A stretch of DNA of 62,419 bases from JADJWR01 sp964610575 (GCA_964610575.1 CAZSYX010000011.1:1-62419), one strand, 5' to 3'. Positions 38,688-47,639 are shown, counted from the first letter of the stretch. Notes: generated by a model from the letters alone, not told the origin. Program-made: numbers and translations.

Positions 38688-39361
38688 TGTCTCGTTCCCC
38701 GATTGCGTTCCTTGCGCACGCCGAAGTAACCGCGGCCGATCCACAGCCGCCGCAGCCGCGTGCTGCGTTCGTAGGAGGCGCGGCGCTCGGCGTCGAGCGA
38801 GGCCGGCGCGTGCCGCAGCCAGTTCTTGTACACGCCGCCCATGTCGACCGCCTCCAGCACGCGGCGAAGCGGCGGCGGCAGCAGCGCCGTGCGCAGCGCC
38901 GCCTGGAAGTCGATCACCGCCGGCGTGCCCTGCGGTGTCGCCAGCAGGTTGCTCGAGCCGCGCGAGTCCAGGTGCACCAGCCCGCGCTCGTGCACCTGCC
39001 GGAACAGCGACTCCAGGGCGAGAAAGAATGCCTCGTTCATCTGCTCGCGCGGCGCGCGGTCGAGCGTCACGCCCGGCACGAAGCGCGCCGCGATCGCAAA
39101 GGCATCGACGCGGAACGCCTGCGCCGGCACGCCATCGACCCCCGCCAGCTTCCGCAGCGCCCGCAGTTCACGGCGCAGCAGCCAGCGGCCGAACAGGTTG
39201 CGCACCCACCACGAGCGCGAGCCGAAATCCTTCACGGTCCAGTCGGCGCCGCCGATCGTCGCCTTGACCACCCGCGCATTGGCCCAGCGGCCTTCGCGCA
39301 GGATCTGGCACGGCGCGGCGATCAACTGCGCGCGGGTGAAAGGCTTCGAATCGCGGTTCAT
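38684..39361 (-). CDS. Kdo/LPS-kinase-like protein kinase-fold protein
   Basis: 225 aa from ATG 39361. WTVKDFGSRSWWVRN supplies the ATP-binding Lys. The catalytic loop is GLVHLDSRGSSNLLA and the Mg-binding Asp is VIDFQAALR. The layout is that of the small bacterial kinases assigned to lipopolysaccharide core phosphorylation. The loop is HLDSRGSSN where HGDLHxxN is more usual, but Asp and Asn are retained. The coupled methyltransferase suggests a joint role on an envelope lipid; this is inference. Confidence 0.72.
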   Translation of the reverse strand: MNRDSKPFTRAQLIAAPCQILREGRWANARVVKATIGGADWTVKDFGSRSWWVRNLFGRWLLRRELRALRKLAGVDGVPAQAFRVDAFAIAARFVPGVTLDRAPREQMNEAFFLALESLFRQVHERGLVHLDSRGSSNLLATPQGTPAVIDFQAALRTALLPPPLRRVLEAVDMGGVYKNWLRHAPASLDAERRASYERSTRLRRLWIGRGYFGVRKERNRGTRQ

Positions 39362-39467
39362 CGGCACTCGGACTGCGCGAAGCTTAAGCGAAGGCCAAGC
39401 ACGCCATGCGCCTGACGTGTTACGTCGCTGACAAGCGCGAGCACTTGGCGGCCGACGCTGCCGGGAT

Positions 39468-40616
39468 TCACACGATTCGCTCCCACGGCAGATCCAGATC
39501 GTCGCGGCCGAAGTGCCCATATGCGGCCGTGGCCTCGTAGATCGGCCGCAGCAGATCCAGGCGGGCAATCATCCCGCCCGGCGTCAGGTCGAATTCACTG
39601 GTGAGCCGGCGTTCGATCTCCGCTGAGTCGAGCAACCCGGTGCCGAAGGTCTCGACCACGAAGCTCACCGGTTCCGCCACGCCGATGGCATAGGAAACCT
39701 GGATCAGGCAGCGCTCGGCCCAGCTACGGGCGACCACCTGCTTGGCCAGGAAGCGGGCCATGTAGGAAGCCGATCGGTCGACCTTGCTCGGATCCTTGCC
39801 CGAGAAGGCACCGCCGCCGTGCGGCGCGGCGCCGCCGTAGGTGTCGACGATGATCTTGCGGCCAGTGAGGCCCGTGTCACCTTTGGGTCCGCCGGTGACG
39901 AAGCGGCCAGTGGGGTTGACCAGCACGCGCTCGGGCACGCGATAGCCGGCCTCTTCCAGCACCGGCGCGACGATCTGGCTGCGCACGGCGGCCTGCAGTT
40001 CCGGCAGTTCGATCCCCTCGGCGTGCTGGGTCGAGAGCACGACCGCTTCGACCGCCACCGGCTGCCGGTCCGCGTAGCGGACGCTGACTTGCGACTTGGC
40101 GTCCGGCCGCAGCCACGGAGCCGCGCCGCTCCTGCGCACCTGCGCCTGCCGGCGGACCAGTTGGTGGGCGAGCGTGATGGGCAACGGCATCAGCACCGCC
40201 GTCTCGCGGCAGGCGTAGCCGAACATCAATCCCTGGTCGCCGGCGCCGAGGACGGCGTCAGCGCGGTCAACGCCCTGACTGATGTCCTCGGACTGGCGAT
40301 TGAACCAGACCAGCACTTCGCAGGAATCCGGATCGATGCCGGTGGCGGCGTCGCGATAGCCAATCCGCCGGATCACGCCGCGCGCAATTGATTCCGCTTT
40401 GCCTCGCACCTCGCCGTACAACCCGGGGACCCGGGTCTTGAACTCGCCGGCGAGGACGACGAGGCCGTTGGAGAGCAGCGTTTCGCAGGCCACACGAGCG
40501 CGTGGGTCGCGGGCCAGGAAGGCGTCGACGATGGCGTCCGAGATCTGGTCGGCCATCTTGTCCGGATGGCCTTCCGATACGGATTCGGAAGTGAATAGTC
40601 CGTTGCGGATCAGCAT
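39468..40616 (-). CDS. metK: S-adenosylmethionine synthase
   Basis: Makes SAM from methionine and ATP. 382 aa. LFTSESVSEGHPDKMADQIS, GAGDQGLMFGYACRE and the phosphate loop HGGGAFSGKDPSKVDRSASY are intact. Some stretches differ from the housekeeping enzyme of proteobacteria, for example VLVWFNRQSEDISQGVD and GEFKTRVPGLYGEVRG. This copy may be a divergent or acquired MetK. Only 87 bp separate it from divergent yajQ, too short for a SAM riboswitch. Confidence 0.93.
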   Translation of the reverse strand: MLIRNGLFTSESVSEGHPDKMADQISDAIVDAFLARDPRARVACETLLSNGLVVLAGEFKTRVPGLYGEVRGKAESIARGVIRRIGYRDAATGIDPDSCEVLVWFNRQSEDISQGVDRADAVLGAGDQGLMFGYACRETAVLMPLPITLAHQLVRRQAQVRRSGAAPWLRPDAKSQVSVRYADRQPVAVEAVVLSTQHAEGIELPELQAAVRSQIVAPVLEEAGYRVPERVLVNPTGRFVTGGPKGDTGLTGRKIIVDTYGGAAPHGGGAFSGKDPSKVDRSASYMARFLAKQVVARSWAERCLIQVSYAIGVAEPVSFVVETFGTGLLDSAEIERRLTSEFDLTPGGMIARLDLLRPIYEATAAYGHFGRDDLDLPWERIV

Positions 40617-40703
40617 TGACGTTCCCTGTCTCCATGAGCGAGGCCGCGCCGCTCGCTAGACTCGTTGCCCTTGCCCAAGTTAACCACAGCCGCACAGGCC
40701 ACC

Positions 40704-41192
40704 ATGCCCTCCTTCGACATCGTCTGCAAGCCCAACCTGGTCGAGCTGCGCAACGCCAACGACCAGGCCAACAAGGAAATCGCCAACCGCTTCGATTTCA
40801 AGGGCTCGGATGCGCGCATCGAGCTTAAGGAACTCGAGCTGACCGCCTACGCCGACAGCGAGTTCCAGCTCGGCCAGGTGCGCGACCTGCTGCTCGCCAA
40901 GCTGGCCAAGCGCAGCGTCGACGTGCGCTTCGTCGACCTTACCGGCAAGATCGAGAAGATCGGCGGTGACAAGGTCAAGCAGGTCTTCAAGGTGCGCAGC
41001 GGCATCGAGCAGGCGCTCGCCAAGCGCATCGTGCAGACGATCAAGGACTCGAAGCTGAAGGCGACCGCCAGCATCCAGGGCGACACGGTCCGCGTCGCCG
41101 GCGCCAAGCGCGACGTCCTGCAGGAGTGCATCGCGCTGGTGCGGGAGAACGTCAAGGACCTGCCGCTCGCCTTCGAGAACTTCCGCGATTGA
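40704..41192 (+). CDS. YajQ-family nucleotide-binding protein
   Basis: 162 aa from ATG 40704 (MPSFDIVCKPNLVELRNAND); the open frame begins 13 codons earlier without conservation. NRFDFKGSDARIELKELELT and the C-terminal KRDVLQECIALVRENVKDLP are family hallmarks. The protein is two RNP-like domains. Xanthomonas members bind cyclic di-GMP and control virulence genes; the role here is unknown. Confidence 0.94.
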   Translation: MPSFDIVCKPNLVELRNANDQANKEIANRFDFKGSDARIELKELELTAYADSEFQLGQVRDLLLAKLAKRSVDVRFVDLTGKIEKIGGDKVKQVFKVRSGIEQALAKRIVQTIKDSKLKATASIQGDTVRVAGAKRDVLQECIALVRENVKDLPLAFENFRD

Positions 41193-41207
41193 GGCGCGGC
41201 GCCCCGC

Positions 41208-41516
41208 TCACGTCGACAGTTTGCGCCCCAGCTTCTGCTCCACCGAACTGATCTTCGACTTCAGCCGGCCACCGGGTCCGGCGCGGTAGTCGATGCGGAT
41301 CGACGTGCTGATGCGGTCGCAGTCGGCGCGCATCCGCTCGAAGCACGCCGTCACCACCGCCATCACCTCGGCCCACTCGCCTTCGATGATCGTGCCCATC
41401 GGCGTGAGCTGGTACGGCAGGCCGCTCTTGTCGATGATGTCGAGCGAGCGGGACACGTAGGCGCTGACGCTTTCGCCCTTGTCCAGCGGCGATATCGAGA
41501 ATTCGAGCAGGACCAT
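41208..41516 (-). CDS. MTH1187-family thiamine-binding protein
   Basis: 102 aa from ATG 41516. LLEFSISPLDKGESVSAYVS, YQLTPMGTIIEGEWAEVMAV and RADCDRISTSIRIDYRAG match the YkoF/MTH1187 ferredoxin-like fold, which binds thiamine or its pyrimidine part. It converges with yajQ. The frame extends far upstream without homology. Confidence 0.88.
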   Translation of the reverse strand: MVLLEFSISPLDKGESVSAYVSRSLDIIDKSGLPYQLTPMGTIIEGEWAEVMAVVTACFERMRADCDRISTSIRIDYRAGPGGRLKSKISSVEQKLGRKLST

Positions 41517-41659
41517 GGCACTCTCCCAAGTTCGACCTGGCGGCATCGATTTTCGTGCATCGCGTCGGCGCAGTGTGCGCAACGCGCCTCGGCCGAAGCG
41601 CGGTAGTGTTGCGCATCGTCGGCCGAGCCGACGCTCAAACAACAGCAAGAGGGAAAGCA

Positions 41660-42127
41660 ATGGAAGGTCCGGCGAGCAGCATGTCGTGGGAGGCACTGTC
41701 GGCGCGGGTGGGCACCGAGATCGGCGCATCGGACTGGATCACGGTCACCCAGCCGATGGTCGACGCCTTCGCACAGGTCACTGGCGACGAGTACTTCCTG
41801 CACATCGACCGCGAGCGCGCGGCGGCGCTGCCCTTCAAGGGAACGATCGCGCACGGCTTCCTCACGCTGTCGCTGCTGGCGGTGATGGGCTACCAGGTCT
41901 GTCCGTATGTCGAAGGGGCGCGCTTCCCGCTTAACTACGGATTCAACCGCGTGCGCTTCGTCGCCCCGGTGCCGGTGGGCGGGCGCGTGCGCGGGCGCTT
42001 CCTGTTGCGCAGCGCGGAGATCGTCAGCCCCGAGCAGCGGCAGGTGCTGTACGACGTCACCGTCGAGATCGAGGGCGGCAGCCGGCCCGCGCTGGTCGCC
42101 GAGTGGCTGACCCGCTACGCCATGTGA
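41660..42127 (+). CDS. MaoC-family (R)-hydratase
   Basis: 155 aa from ATG 41660, with AAGAGGGA upstream. The hot-dog catalytic stretch is FAQVTGDEYFLHIDRERAAA and FKGTIAHGFLTLSLL, holding the Asp/His pair of R-specific enoyl-CoA hydratases. The following acyl-CoA dehydrogenase gene starts 24 bp later, so the two probably act on the same acyl-CoA pathway, beta-oxidation-like. Confidence 0.9.
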   Translation: MEGPASSMSWEALSARVGTEIGASDWITVTQPMVDAFAQVTGDEYFLHIDRERAAALPFKGTIAHGFLTLSLLAVMGYQVCPYVEGARFPLNYGFNRVRFVAPVPVGGRVRGRFLLRSAEIVSPEQRQVLYDVTVEIEGGSRPALVAEWLTRYAM

Positions 42128-42151
42128 ACCGCCGAAAGAACATCGAACGCC

Positions 42152-43942
42152 ATGGCCATCCTCAACGAGCGCGACCTCGCCTTCCTCCTCTACGAATTCC
42201 TCGACACCGAGGCACTGCTCCGCCGCGAGCGCTACGCCGAGCAGTCGCGCGAGATCTTCGACGCCACGCTGGACACGGCACGCCGGATCGCCGAGGAGCG
42301 CTTCGCGCCGCACATCGCCAAGGGCGACGCCAACGAACCGACCTTCGACGGCAGCGCCGTCACGCTGATTCCCGAAACCACGCTCGCCTGGGACGCCTTC
42401 GCCGAAGCGGGCTTCCTCAACGCCCACTGGGATCTCGAGGAAGGCGGCCTGCAACTGCCGCAGGTGGTGCACAGCGCCGCGGTCACCTGGTTCAACGCCG
42501 CCAACGTCGCCACCACGACCTACTCGTGGCTGACCGTGGGCGCCGCCAACCTGCTGCGCACCTTCGGCACGGCGGAGCTGAAGGCGCGCTTCCTCGCGCC
42601 GATGGGCGACGGCCGCTTCGCCGGCACCATGGCGCTGACCGAGCCGGCGCAGGGCTCGGCACTGGGCGATATCAGTACCACCGCCGAGCCGCAGGACGAC
42701 GGCACCTATCGACTGCGCGGCCAGAAGATGTTCATCTCCGGCGGCGACCAGAACCTCACCGCCAACATCGTGCACATGGTGCTGGCCCGCATCAAAGGCG
42801 CGCCGGCCGGCGTCAAGGGCATTTCCCTGTTCGTGGTGCCGAAAGTACTGGTCGATGCAAACGGCAGCCTCGGCGCGCGCAACGACGTCGCGCTGGCCGG
42901 CCTGCTGCACAAGATGGGCTGGCGCAACGCCACTTCGACCGTCCTGTCGTTCGGCGAGAAGGGTGGTGCCGTCGGCTACCTGCTCGGCGAGCCGGGGATG
43001 GGCCTGGCACACATGTTCCAGATGATGAACGAGGCGCGCATCAACATCGGCCTGTGCGCCGCCGCCATCGCCTACCGCGGCTACCTGCTGTCGCTCGACT
43101 ACGCCCGCGAACGCGCGCAGGGGCGGCTTCCCTCTTGCAAGGACCCGTCCACACCACAGGTGAGGCTGATCGAGCACGCCGACGTGCGCCGCCTGCTGCT
43201 GGTGCAGAAGGCGGTCGCCGAGGGCGCGCTGGCGATGAGCCTGTACGGCGCGTCGCTGGCCGAGGACCAGCACACCCATCCCGAGCACGCAGCGCGCGAC
43301 AGTACCGCGCTGCTGCTCGACATCCTGACGCCGGTCATCAAGTCCTGGCCGTCAAAGTACGGTTGCGTGGCCAACGACCACGCCATCCAGGTGCTCGGCG
43401 GCTCCGGCTACACGCGCGAGTACCTGGCCGAGCAGTTGTACCGAGACCAACGGCTGAACCCGATCCACGAGGGCGCCGAGGCGATCCACGCGCTCGACCT
43501 GCTCGGCCGCAAGGCGGTGATGCACAACGGCGCGGCGTACAGGGTGTTCCGCGCCGCGGTGGACGCCACGCTCGCCGAGGCGGCCCGCACGCCGGGCACG
43601 CAGGCGCTCGCTACGGAGTTCACGACGCCGCTGGCGCGGCTCGATGCGGTCACCGCCCAGTTGGCCGCGCTGTTAGCAACCGACCCCGACCGGGCCCTGG
43701 CCAACGCCGGCGTCTACCTCGATGCCTTCGGCCGCATCGTCGCGGCGTGGATCTGGCTCAAGCAGGCGCTGGCCGCGGAACAGGGCCTCGCAAGCCGCCC
43801 CGCCGATGCCGATTTCTACCGCGGCAAGCTGCAGGCCGCGCGGTACTTCGTGACGTGGGAGCTGCCCGCCACCCTGCCGCAGTTCGACCTGCTGGCCGAG
43901 GTCAACAGCGTGCCGCTCGAGATGCAGGACGGCTGGTTCTGA
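42152..43942 (+). CDS. Acyl-CoA dehydrogenase with extended C-terminal domain
   Basis: 596 aa, the size of the DmdC/long branch, which has about 130 extra C-terminal residues. MALTEPAQGSALGDISTTAE binds FAD and substrate. The catalytic-base region is QLYRDQRLNPIHEGAEAIHA, where the Glu of HEG is the likely base. VLGGSGYTREY is the usual acyl-CoA dehydrogenase block. The tail ending EVNSVPLEMQDGWF is the family-specific domain. The paired hydratase suggests degradation of an unusual acyl-CoA. Confidence 0.92.
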   Translation: MAILNERDLAFLLYEFLDTEALLRRERYAEQSREIFDATLDTARRIAEERFAPHIAKGDANEPTFDGSAVTLIPETTLAWDAFAEAGFLNAHWDLEEGGLQLPQVVHSAAVTWFNAANVATTTYSWLTVGAANLLRTFGTAELKARFLAPMGDGRFAGTMALTEPAQGSALGDISTTAEPQDDGTYRLRGQKMFISGGDQNLTANIVHMVLARIKGAPAGVKGISLFVVPKVLVDANGSLGARNDVALAGLLHKMGWRNATSTVLSFGEKGGAVGYLLGEPGMGLAHMFQMMNEARINIGLCAAAIAYRGYLLSLDYARERAQGRLPSCKDPSTPQVRLIEHADVRRLLLVQKAVAEGALAMSLYGASLAEDQHTHPEHAARDSTALLLDILTPVIKSWPSKYGCVANDHAIQVLGGSGYTREYLAEQLYRDQRLNPIHEGAEAIHALDLLGRKAVMHNGAAYRVFRAAVDATLAEAARTPGTQALATEFTTPLARLDAVTAQLAALLATDPDRALANAGVYLDAFGRIVAAWIWLKQALAAEQGLASRPADADFYRGKLQAARYFVTWELPATLPQFDLLAEVNSVPLEMQDGWF

Positions 43943-44015
43943 CCGGCAAGGTCGGCATGTCGACCGCATTGAGTCAGACAAGACTCGGTCTACTTTCTTT
44001 GGGCGGGTGGCCTGC

Positions 44016-44258
44016 ATGACGACAGTAACGGTAAACATCTACGAAGCGAAGACGAAGCTGTCGCAGCTGGTCGACAAAGCGGCCTCCGGAGAGGACGTCA
44101 TCGTCAGTCGCAACGGCAAGCCGCTGGCGCGCATCACGCGTCTCGAGGAGCCGAAGCGCCGCATCAAATTCGGGGTTCTCAAGGGAAAGATCAGGATCGG
44201 GCACGACTTCGATACGCCTCTGCCCGACGATGTCCTGACGGACTTCGAGGGCCGGTGA
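44016..44258 (+). CDS. Phd/YefM-family antitoxin
   Basis: 80 aa from ATG 44016. TVNIYEAKTKLSQLVDKAAS and GEDVIVSRNGKPLARITRLE form the Phd DNA-binding fold. The rest (KIRIGHDFDTPLPDDVLTDF) is the toxin-wrapping tail. It is followed with no gap by its PIN toxin and marks the left edge of the accessory island. Confidence 0.92.
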   Translation: MTTVTVNIYEAKTKLSQLVDKAASGEDVIVSRNGKPLARITRLEEPKRRIKFGVLKGKIRIGHDFDTPLPDDVLTDFEGR

Positions 44259-44636
44259 ATGCGTCTGCCGCTCGATACGCATGTCTTCCTGTGGGCCGTC
44301 GCCGGTAGTTCGTCCCTCAAACGGCCGGCCCGCCGCTTCATCGAGTCGGCGGGCCAGGTCTACGTTTCCGCCGCGTCGATATGGGAAGTTGCCATCAAGG
44401 CAAGCCTCGGAAAGATCGACGCCGACCCTGCGGCGCTCATTGCTGCGATCACCGACAGTGGTTTCATCGAGCTACCCGTTACCGCCACGCATGCAGCCGG
44501 CGTTGCCGCGCTTCCGTCCCTGCACAACGACCCGTTCGACCGGATCCTGCTGGCGCAGGCCCTGGCAGAGCCGTTGAGGCTGCTGACCGCTGGCGCCGCC
44601 CTCGCCAAGTACAGCGATGTGGTCATGACCCTGTAG
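44259..44636 (+). CDS. VapC-type PIN-domain ribonuclease toxin
   Basis: 125 aa. Acidic residues: LPLDTHVFLWAV (first Asp), SIWEVAIKASLGKI (Glu) and LHNDPFDRILLAQA (Asp pair). The YVSAASIWEVAIK and NDPFDRILLAQAL blocks define the PIN subfamily paired with Phd-type antitoxins. Full length, so the module looks functional. It would cleave tRNA or other structured RNA. Confidence 0.92.
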   Translation: MRLPLDTHVFLWAVAGSSSLKRPARRFIESAGQVYVSAASIWEVAIKASLGKIDADPAALIAAITDSGFIELPVTATHAAGVAALPSLHNDPFDRILLAQALAEPLRLLTAGAALAKYSDVVMTL

Positions 44637-44668
44637 CACGCCCCTGAGCAGCCCAAGGCATCGACGAT

Positions 44669-45244
44669 TCAGGCCCTGCCTTGGTCATCGCCCGCGAGCC
44701 GCCCCGGCAACAGCAGCACGTACTGCTCCTGCGGCACGGTCTCGACCGTTCCCGGCCTCGCCCGGCGCACCGCATTCAGCGCCTGCAGCGGCGTCAGGCC
44801 GGCTTCCACCAGCAACCGCGACGCGACCAGGCCAGTGCGGCCGAGACCGGCGCGGCAGTGGATCAGCACGCGCTCGCCGGCCGCCAGCCGTCCGTGCAGC
44901 TCCGGGCCGGCATCCGTCCAGCGCGTCTCGAATTCCTCATCGGGAACGCCGCCGTCCGGGATCGGCAGCCACAGCCAGCGGAAGTCGCTCGACACCTTCG
45001 CCTCGAACTCAGGCACGCCGAGCAGCCAGAACTCGCGGTGTTCCATCAGGCTGACGATCGCCGACGCGCCCCAGTCGCGGATCACCTGCAGGTCGGCCTG
45101 CAGGTCGCGGTCCCAGGCGCCGAACTTCGCGTACGGATCCTTCTTGCCGGGACACAGCGTCATGCCGATCGTGCCCGCCCTGCCGGGCATGGCAACGGCG
45201 TCGATCCGGAGCGGGTTCTTCTCGCTGGTCAGCAAATGCGTCAT
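44669..45244 (-). CDS. Dual-specificity/tyrosine phosphatase-like protein
   Basis: 191 aa. The P-loop is VLIHCRAGLGRTGLVASRLL (C-x5-R with Gly and Thr). The upstream general-acid region is WLPIPDGGVPDEEF. It resembles CDKN3-like bacterial phosphatases, which are often found next to mobile modules. The substrate is unknown. It points against the surrounding genes. Confidence 0.86.
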   Translation of the reverse strand: MTHLLTSEKNPLRIDAVAMPGRAGTIGMTLCPGKKDPYAKFGAWDRDLQADLQVIRDWGASAIVSLMEHREFWLLGVPEFEAKVSSDFRWLWLPIPDGGVPDEEFETRWTDAGPELHGRLAAGERVLIHCRAGLGRTGLVASRLLVEAGLTPLQALNAVRRARPGTVETVPQEQYVLLLPGRLAGDDQGRA

Positions 45245-45439
45245 GGCCGTGGCTTCGGCGCGAACAAGCGGCGGTTCATTTAACCCGGATTATCGCGGTG
45301 CGCTCAATTCCGTGAACTCCAGCGCGTACCCGGCCGACCGAGACCATGAAATTCCTCTATCTCATGGCGGAATCTCGTGGTCGCTTGCAGTCTGCAACCA
45401 GGTCGGCACCTGGCCGCACGACAAGCTCAAGGAGGGGCG

Positions 45440-45619
45440 ATGAGGGAACTCTGCGGCTTCGCCTCCGAGTACCCCGGCATTCGCCACGGTGGCACGCCGG
45501 CCAATGCGCTGCGCGCCGTCGACATGCGCGACATGGTGGCCATGTCCATCCTGCTCGCGGGGTTCAAGCCATACCTGAGCAACGCGCTCGACGCCGACGT
45601 CGTGTTTCGAGGAGCCTGA
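45440..45619 (+). CDS. Short C-terminal remnant, possibly of an abortive-infection-type protein
   Basis: 59 aa from ATG 45440, preceded by AAGGAGGGGCG. ELCGFASEYPGIRHGGTPAN and MRDMVAMSILLAGFKPYLSN look like the compact C-terminal domain of larger phage-defence proteins that I know only by pattern. No N-terminal part is found upstream. It is either a small orphan gene with its own good ribosome site or a relic. Function not assigned. Confidence 0.42.
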   Translation: MRELCGFASEYPGIRHGGTPANALRAVDMRDMVAMSILLAGFKPYLSNALDADVVFRGA

Positions 45620-45683
45620 ATCACACCACAGCAGAACCTTCTGGCTGGGTTGCACACGGCAAAGCCTGAAACAGCGCCCGCCG

Positions 45684-45713
45684 TTGATTTATCTTGACAG
45701 TCCAATCTAAAAT
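45684..45713 (+). promoter_or_regulatory. Candidate sigma-70 promoter for the fic gene
   Basis: TTGATT at 45684-45689 and TAAAAT at 45708-45713 are 18 bp apart, in an AT-rich island that stands out from its surroundings, 31 bp before the fic ATG. A second -35-like TTGACA at 45694-45699 has no good -10 at the right spacing. Confidence 0.5.
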
Positions 45714-45744
45714 AACGCCCGCCCTTGTTATAGGTTCCCCTCCC

Positions 45745-46911
45745 ATGCGGCGACCCGCTCCCGGCCGCTACGTCACCGTCACGACGGCCGGCGAGCCGTT
45801 CCAGGCCTTCGTGCCGGCGCCGCTGCCGCCGGAGCCGCCGGTCGTGTGGTCGGCCCCATTGCGGCGGCGCTTCGACGCGGCGCTGGTGGCGCTCGGGCGG
45901 CTGGACGCGGTCACGGCGTTGCTGCCCAACGCGGCGCTGCTGCTCTACAGCTTCGTGCGCAAGGAGGCGGTGCTGTCCTCGCAGATCGAGGGCACGCAGT
46001 CCTCTCTCGCGGACCTGCTGCTGTACGAGATCGACGAACAGCCCGGCGTACCGGCGGACGACGCGCGCGAGGTGAGCCGCTGCGTGGCGGCGCTCGAACG
46101 CGGCCTCGATAAGTTGCGGGGCGGACTGCCGCTTTGCATGCGTTTGCTCGGCGAGATGCACGAGGTGTTGATGAGCCACCCCGGCGGCCGCGGCAAGACA
46201 CCTGGGGAGGTGCGTCGCTCGCAGGTCTGGATCGGCGGCACTCGGCCCGGCAACGCGGCCTTCGTCCCGCCGCCGGCCGATGCGGTACCGGATTGCCTGG
46301 CGTCGCTTGATCGCTTCCTCAACGACGACCCCGAGCCCGTGCCGCCGCTGATCAAGGCGGCGCTCGTGCATGCCCAGTTCGAGACCATCCATCCGTTTCT
46401 CGACGGCAACGGGCGCCTGGGGAGGCTCCTGATCGTGCTGCAGCTGGTGGCTGACGGCGTGCTGCGCGAGCCGATGCTGTACCCGAGCCTGTTCTTCAAG
46501 ACGCATCGCGCGCTGTACTACGAGCTCCTGAACGAGGTACGCCTGCGCGGGGACTGGGAGCGCTGGCTCGATTTCTTCGCCGAGGGCATCGAGGCGAGCG
46601 CGACACAGGCCGTGGCAACGGCGAACGCATTGCTCGCGCTGGTCAATGCGGATCGCGACCGCATCGCCGGCCTGGGGCGCGCGGCGGCGTCGGCGCTCGA
46701 AGTGCACCAGGCGCTGCAGCGCCAGCCCATTGCCACGTCCGCCGCGCTGGTCAGAGCCACGCGGCTCACGCCGGCCACGGTCAACAAGTCACTGGCGCAC
46801 CTCGAGCGCATCGGTGTTGTGGGTGAAGTCACGAACCGGCAGCGTGGCCGCGTGTTCAGCTACCGCAGGTACGTCGAAGAGCTGGCGGCCGAAGTCGAGG
46901 CGCCCGGATGA
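45745..46911 (+). CDS. Fic-family AMP-transferase-like protein
   Basis: 388 aa from ATG 45745. The Fic motif is HPFLDGNGRLGR, fully matching HPFx(D/E)GNGRxxR. An inhibitory helix of the SxxxEG type (VLSSQIEGTQSS) precedes it, as in self-inhibited class II Fic proteins. A winged-helix domain (TRLTPATVNKSLAHLERIGV) ends the protein. Such proteins commonly sit inside type I restriction loci. This one overlaps the dead hsdR by 4 bp (ATGA), so it is probably the survivor of such an operon. No clear Shine-Dalgarno is seen. Confidence 0.92.
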   Translation: MRRPAPGRYVTVTTAGEPFQAFVPAPLPPEPPVVWSAPLRRRFDAALVALGRLDAVTALLPNAALLLYSFVRKEAVLSSQIEGTQSSLADLLLYEIDEQPGVPADDAREVSRCVAALERGLDKLRGGLPLCMRLLGEMHEVLMSHPGGRGKTPGEVRRSQVWIGGTRPGNAAFVPPPADAVPDCLASLDRFLNDDPEPVPPLIKAALVHAQFETIHPFLDGNGRLGRLLIVLQLVADGVLREPMLYPSLFFKTHRALYYELLNEVRLRGDWERWLDFFAEGIEASATQAVATANALLALVNADRDRIAGLGRAAASALEVHQALQRQPIATSAALVRATRLTPATVNKSLAHLERIGVVGEVTNRQRGRVFSYRRYVEELAAEVEAPG

Positions 46912-47639
46912 GCCAGTTCGCCTTCCTCCAGGGCGAATGGTCGGCGGTTCACGATGCCGCTGCACGCGCGGAAGCGGCCGTGCACGCCGAGCCGCGCACG
47001 GCGTGCTTCTACGCGCGGCGCGCGCTCGAACTGGCGGCGGCCTGGGCCTACAAGCACGACGCTGCGCTGAAGCTGCCGTACCAGGACAACCTTTCGGCGC
47101 TGATTCACGAGCCGAGCTTCAAGCAAACCGTCGGCGAGGCCGTATTCAGCAAGGCGCGGGTCATCAACACGCTGGGTAACCGCGCCGTGCACGGGCATCG
47201 GGCGATTCCGCTCGACGACGCGATGGTCGAGGTGCGCGAGTTGTTCCACGTGACGTACTGGCTCGCCCGCTCCGACGGCCGCGCGGCGCGTCCAGCGCCG
47301 GGCTTGGCCTTCGACGCGAGCGCGTGGCCGAAGGCGACACCGGTGCGTGGGTAGACCGCCGAGCAGCTGCAGCAGCTCGAAGCGGGCCTGCGCGAGCGCG
47401 ACGAGAAGCTCGCCGCCTTGCTGGCCGACAAGACCACCCTCGCCGAGGAACTGAAGCGCCTGCGCGTCGAGGTGGCGGCGGCGAAGCAGGTGGCAGCGGC
47501 GCAGCCGGACAGGCACGACTACTCCGAGGCCGAGACCCGCGACTACTTCATCGACCTGCTGCTGAAGGAGGCTGGCTTGTCGGCTCACGCAGTCAGGTCA
47601 CGCGGTCGGGCGATATATGAGAAAGTTATCGTGAGTTAG
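46908..47639 (+). pseudogene. hsdR: Type I restriction endonuclease HsdR, N-terminal relic
   Basis: Residues 1-148 are the DUF4145-like N-domain common in HsdR proteins (ARRALELAAAWAYKHDAALK, QDNLSALIHEPSFKQTVGEA). A TAG at 47352 interrupts the frame. The same frame then continues with the coiled-coil linker (LRERDEKLAALLADKTTLAE) up to the HDYSEAETRDYFIDLLLKEA block. After about 47580 the homology ends and the frame stops at 47639. The nuclease and helicase domains (over 700 aa) are gone, and no hsdM or hsdS is present. Confidence 0.82.

Noticed and set aside
40617..40703. Possible SAM riboswitch ahead of metK
   Set aside because: Only 87 bp separate metK and yajQ starts, too short, and no SAM-I, II or IV core sequence is visible.
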